36,409 nucleotides of DNA, taken from positions 1-36,409 of the forward strand of contig JAHBVG010000076.1 of the NCBI GenBank assembly GCA_019637695.1, read 5' to 3'. Source of the stretch: Caldilineaceae bacterium. GTDB lineage: Bacteria; Chloroflexota; Anaerolineae; Caldilineales; Caldilineaceae. Of the stretch, positions 33,065-36,409 are shown piece after piece (the first letter of the stretch is position 1; the number at the start of each line of letters is the position of its first letter). Under the pieces are notes generated by a model. It had not been told where the DNA came from. It saw only the letters and a program-made list of their open reading frames with translations, and made no database searches. The position numbers and the translations under genes were made by a program.

Positions 33065-35926
33065 ATGACCCTGACCTTCATCTACCCAATCGCACTCTGG
33101 CTGCTCGTATTGGTTCCGTTCGCCGTGGGGCTGGCGCTGATGGGACCGCGCCGCCCGACGCCGGTCCGCTTTTGGATCGGGCTGACCCTGCGTTCGCTGC
33201 TGATGATCGCCGTGATCCTGGCGCTGGCCGGGGTACAACTGCGGCTACCCTCCAACACGTTGACCACGGTCTTTGTCCTCGATCTGTCGGACAGCATCCC
33301 CGCGGCGGAACGGGCGCGCGGAGAGGGGTTAATCCGGCAGGCAGTCGCAGCAATGCCGCAGGCCGACCAGGCCGCGGTGGTTGTCTTCGGCGGCGACGCG
33401 CTGGTGGAACGGTTGGCTTCGCCCGATCCCTTCTTTGCGGATCTGGCCTCGACGCCTGTGACAAGCCGCACCAACATCGGCGACGCCCTGCAACTGGCCA
33501 TGGCACTCTTCCCCGACGACGGCGCGCGGCGGCTCGTCCTGCTTTCGGATGGCCGCGAGAATGTGGGGCGGGCGCTGGATCAGGCCGAGTTGGCCGCGCT
33601 CCACGGCATTGAGCTTTCGTACATCCCCCTGGATGGGCCGGAGGGCGAGGTCGAGGTGCTGGTAGAACGGTTGGACGCGCCCGCGGATGTGCGCCGCGGC
33701 CAGGATTTTGACCTCGCCGTGGCTGTCCACAGCAGCGCGCCCACCGACGCCACCCTGCGCATCTTCGCCGATGGATCGCTCATCCACAGCCAGGCCGTGC
33801 GTCTGCAAACCGGGATCAACCGCTTCCGCCTGCCCTTCACCGACGCTCAGGGTGGATTTGTCCGCTTTCGCGCGCAGGTTGTCCCCAACGCCGACACCTG
33901 GCTTCAAAACAACGAGGCTGGCGCGTTCACGGTGATCCACGGCGCGCCGCGCGTTCTTTTGGTAGAGGGGACGCCCGAGGATGGCGACGCCCTGGCGCGT
34001 GCGCTCTCCTCCCTCGAAATGGAGGTCGCCGTGGCCGCGCCTCAGGATCTGCCCACCGGATTGGCCGAACTTGCCAGTTTCGACGCCGTGATCCTCGCCA
34101 ACGTAGGCGCGTCCTCGCTGCCGCCGGGCAGCATGGAACGGTTGCAAATCTACGTGCGCGATCTGGGCAAAGGGCTGCTCGTCACCGGCGGGGAGAATGC
34201 CTTCGGCGCCGGCGGCTATCTGCGCACGGCGCTGGAAGAGACGCTCCCCGTGGACATGGATGTGCGCAGCCGCGAGCAGACACCCAATCTGGCCCTGGCG
34301 CTGGTGGTGGACAAATCGGGCAGCATGGGTGCGTGTCACTGCGAGAACCCCGATCTGGAGCAGCGCTACGAGCGGAGACCGGTGGGGCTGCCCAAAGTGG
34401 ACATCGCCAAAGAAGCGGTGATGCAGGCCGCCAAAGCGCTCGGTCCACAGGATTATCTGGGCGTTGTCGCCTTCGATAGCAGCGCGCACTGGGCCTTGCA
34501 GATGAACCCCGTGGAAGGGCTGACGACCATCGAAAACGCCATCGGCGGCATTGAGGCTGCCGGGCAGACCAACATCAGCGCCGGGGTGGAGAGCGCGTAC
34601 CGCTCGTTGCAGGGCGTGGACGCGCGGCTCAAGCACATTATCCTCCTCACCGACGGCTGGCTGCGCGAAGGGGAACTTTCCACGCTGGCGGTGCAGATGA
34701 GCGGGGAGGGCATCACCCTCAGCGTGGTGGCGGCGGGCGGCGGATCGGCGCTCTATCTCATGGGGCTGGCCGAAGCGGGCGGCGGTCGCTACTATCCCGC
34801 CACCGACATTTTGCGCGTACCCGATTTCTTCCTCAAAGAGACGGTGCAGGCCGTAGGCCGCTACATCGTCGAGGAGCCGTTTTACCCCTTCCTCTCGCGG
34901 TCGAGTCCTGTGCTGCAAGGGGTGGACGTGGCCGGCCTGCCCTTGCTCTGGGGCTACAATGGATCCACGCCCAAACGCACGGCGCAGGTGGTGCTGACCA
35001 CGCCGCAGGGCGATCCGCTGCTGGCGACCTGGCAGTATGGATTGGGCCGCGCCGCCACCTGGCATTCGGATGTCAAGGGCCGCTGGGCCACCGAGTGGGT
35101 GACGTGGGCAGGCTTCCCCCAATTGATGGGCCAACTCGTAGGGTGGACGCTGCCTGCGCCCGGCGTGGAAGGGCTGGACGCCGCCGTCCGCTACGAGGAG
35201 GGGCAGGCCCGCATTGAGGTCAGCGCCGTGGACGAAGTCGGACGTCCGCGCAACTTCCTCAATGTGACGGCTACGGTGATCGATCCCAACCTGGGCGCGA
35301 CCGAAGTGAAATTGACGCAGACCGGCGCGGGCCAATATGCCGCCGAGGTCGACGCCGCGCAGCCGGGCGCGTATCTGGTCAATTTGTCCGTGGGTGCGGA
35401 TGGCTCTCCACTTGGCGGGCAGACATTGGGGATGGTCGCGCCCTATTCGCCCGAATATCAGTTGGGCGGCGCGGATCGAAGTCTGTTGGGGCGGCTGGCG
35501 GCCATTACCGGCGGCGGCGAGTTGCCCGATCCGCTGGCGGCGTTCGCGCGCACCCTGCCCTTCTCCGCGCAGGTGCGCGAGATCTGGGCGGCGCTGCTGC
35601 TGATCGTCGCCCTCCTCTTTCCGCTGGATGTGGCCTTGCGCCGCGTGATGTTCGGCTCATCGGATCTGCGCCGGGCGACGGGTTGGGTCCAATCGCGGCT
35701 GCCCTCTCGTCAGCCAGAGGACCGCGAACGTGATCCTGTGCTGGGGCAGCTTTTCAACGCCCGTGAGCGTGTCCGTTCGCAACAAGCGCGCCCACCGGAG
35801 GCGTCCGCCGTTGCGCCGCCTGTAGCGGAAGATCCCCAGCCATCCGCACCCACAGATCCGCCGCCCGTCTCGGAAGATCCAATGGAGCGGTTGCGCGAGG
35901 CTAAACGTCGCGCCCGCCGTGGTTAG
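33065..35926 (+). CDS. Large membrane protein with two vWA domains and amidotransferase-like fold
   Basis: The 953-residue protein starts at ATG 33065 with AAAGGA (33053-33058) 6 bases upstream. Two N-terminal membrane segments (PIALWLLVLVPFAVGLALM; LRSLLMIAVILALAGV) precede a first vWA domain with metal site VLDLSDSIP (~80). A beta domain and an amidotransferase-like stretch (FDAVILANVGASSLPP, GLLVTGGENAFGAGGYL) come next. A second vWA domain has the metal site VVDKSGSMG (~415) directly followed by a small Cys/His insertion (ACHCENPD). Near residue 845 is a last membrane segment (LLLIVALLFPLDVAL), then a charged cytoplasmic tail. Such proteins accompany MoxR and BatA-like partners; it closes the set. 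Confidence 0.92.
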   Translation: MTLTFIYPIALWLLVLVPFAVGLALMGPRRPTPVRFWIGLTLRSLLMIAVILALAGVQLRLPSNTLTTVFVLDLSDSIPAAERARGEGLIRQAVAAMPQADQAAVVVFGGDALVERLASPDPFFADLASTPVTSRTNIGDALQLAMALFPDDGARRLVLLSDGRENVGRALDQAELAALHGIELSYIPLDGPEGEVEVLVERLDAPADVRRGQDFDLAVAVHSSAPTDATLRIFADGSLIHSQAVRLQTGINRFRLPFTDAQGGFVRFRAQVVPNADTWLQNNEAGAFTVIHGAPRVLLVEGTPEDGDALARALSSLEMEVAVAAPQDLPTGLAELASFDAVILANVGASSLPPGSMERLQIYVRDLGKGLLVTGGENAFGAGGYLRTALEETLPVDMDVRSREQTPNLALALVVDKSGSMGACHCENPDLEQRYERRPVGLPKVDIAKEAVMQAAKALGPQDYLGVVAFDSSAHWALQMNPVEGLTTIENAIGGIEAAGQTNISAGVESAYRSLQGVDARLKHIILLTDGWLREGELSTLAVQMSGEGITLSVVAAGGGSALYLMGLAEAGGGRYYPATDILRVPDFFLKETVQAVGRYIVEEPFYPFLSRSSPVLQGVDVAGLPLLWGYNGSTPKRTAQVVLTTPQGDPLLATWQYGLGRAATWHSDVKGRWATEWVTWAGFPQLMGQLVGWTLPAPGVEGLDAAVRYEEGQARIEVSAVDEVGRPRNFLNVTATVIDPNLGATEVKLTQTGAGQYAAEVDAAQPGAYLVNLSVGADGSPLGGQTLGMVAPYSPEYQLGGADRSLLGRLAAITGGGELPDPLAAFARTLPFSAQVREIWAALLLIVALLFPLDVALRRVMFGSSDLRRATGWVQSRLPSRQPEDRERDPVLGQLFNARERVRSQQARPPEASAVAPPVAEDPQPSAPTDPPPVSEDPMERLREAKRRARRG

Positions 35927-36030
35927 AACACGGCTTGCGCGGCGTTTGGTAGATTTAGGCGGATTCTCCAGAAAAATCTGGCACGATCCGCTTTATCCAC
36001 AGCATCCGCGTTCTATTCATGTGGGAGATC

Positions 36031-36068
36031 AAACAGCCCTGCCGCAGGATTTCGGCAGGGCTGTTTCT
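36031..36068. terminator. Strong bidirectional terminator hairpin
   Basis: A perfect 14-bp stem AAACAGCCCTGCCG (36031-36044) pairs with 36053-36066 around the loop CAGGATTT. T-runs lie on the right (TTTCTT) and an A-run on the left, so it can stop transcription from both directions. It sits between the vWA gene and the convergent partial gene. Confidence 0.9.
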
Positions 36069-36092
36069 TGGAAAGAAGTGTCTTGTCGTGGG

Positions 36093-36409
36093 TTACTGAG
36101 CGCGTTTGAAATCAACTTCCCAAGGACCGGTGGATTGTACGGTCATGCTCACAACACCCGTAGTTTCAAGGATGACGGTTTCGGAGGTGTAGACGCCGGT
36201 GGCGGAGAAGATCACCTCGCTAGAGTTATCCTCGCGGAAGAGGGTGACGACGAAATCGCCATCGCCTTCGTGATGGGCTGTGACGCTGGATTTGGGTTTG
36301 AATGCCCAGTCTATGTAGGTGAAGGTTCCAACACAATCATCATCACTACCAGGGATCTCACAGACAGCGGTCAGTTGAACTACCGTCCCCCCTTCGGCTA
36401 TAGCGCGAT
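36093..36409 (-). CDS. C-terminal part of a probable secreted beta-sandwich protein, 5' truncated by window
   Basis: On the minus strand a frame runs open from the window edge to TAA at 36093-36095, giving about 105 residues with no start in view. It reads ...EGGTVVQLTAVCEIPG, FTYIDWAFKPKSSVTAHH, GDFVVTLFREDNSSEVIF, TGVYTSETVILETTG and ends TGPWEVDFKRAQ. The alternation of beta strands and the final TGPWxV motif recall small Ig-like/jelly-roll domains in secreted proteins. The terminator hairpin just after its stop and base composition support that it is real. Function is unknown. Confidence 0.65.
   Translation of the reverse strand, partial: RAIAEGGTVVQLTAVCEIPGSDDDCVGTFTYIDWAFKPKSSVTAHHEGDGDFVVTLFREDNSSEVIFSATGVYTSETVILETTGVVSMTVQSTGPWEVDFKRAQ

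Noticed and set aside
33329..35335. 668-residue minus-strand frame inside the double-vWA gene
   Set aside because: Long only because of high GC and codon bias on the other strand; the plus-strand frame has metal sites, membrane segments and a ribosome-binding site.

Overview
The window looks like a GC-rich bacterial chromosome segment, most probably from the Chloroflexota (Anaerolineae/Caldilineae type). This is inferred from very large secreted mosaic proteins (plant-type LRR, CARDB, FnIII, NHL+RHS), Ser/Thr/Pro linkers, a short LFLPSxxN-like motif near the ends of two giant exported proteins, and the mix of carotenoid-type and MoxR/vWA genes. No rRNA or tRNA was seen to settle the taxonomy.

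Layout. (1) 1-1671: the 3' end of a CRISPR-associated RAMP protein (AT-rich for the window), then a small zinc-binding protein and a strong terminator hairpin. (2) 1938-8300: a 2120-residue exported LRR surface protein. (3) 8399-14938, minus strand: a five-gene set, read from the right as circularly permuted ATP-grasp, alpha-E protein, transglutaminase-like protein, CruC-type glycosyltransferase, CrtI-type desaturase. (4) 15553-21573, minus strand: a 2006-residue exported protein that joins a carboxypeptidase-regulatory-like domain, an NHL propeller and an RHS shell, with a Cys-rich AT-rich C-terminal tip. (5) 22320-35926, plus strand: an eight-gene set of secreted/membrane amidotransferase-fold protein, ABC ATPase, ABC-2 permease, membrane coiled-coil protein, MoxR ATPase, DUF58, BatA-like vWA protein and double-vWA protein, closed by a strong terminator. 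(6) 36093-36409, minus strand: the 3' end of another gene, open at the window edge.

The eight-gene set is bound by start/stop overlaps and reads as one functional unit: MoxR with DUF58 and vWA proteins acting as a chaperone-like membrane machine, coupled to an ABC-2 exporter with large extracytoplasmic accessory domains. The ATP-grasp/alpha-E/transglutaminase trio is a known conserved association thought to make or process a peptide-like product.

The most striking unexplained signal lies between and inside these genes. Many junctions hold degenerate tandem arrays of 7-bp (sometimes 8-bp) units that begin at the upstream stop codon and are often arranged as inverted arms around a unique core. 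Two of them (29062-29155 and 32958-33051) share the same unit and exactly the same 3-unit / 45-bp core / 4-unit geometry although their cores are unrelated. A further 12-unit array sits in frame inside a coding region at 27707-27790. I regard this repeat system as the main candidate for something undescribed.
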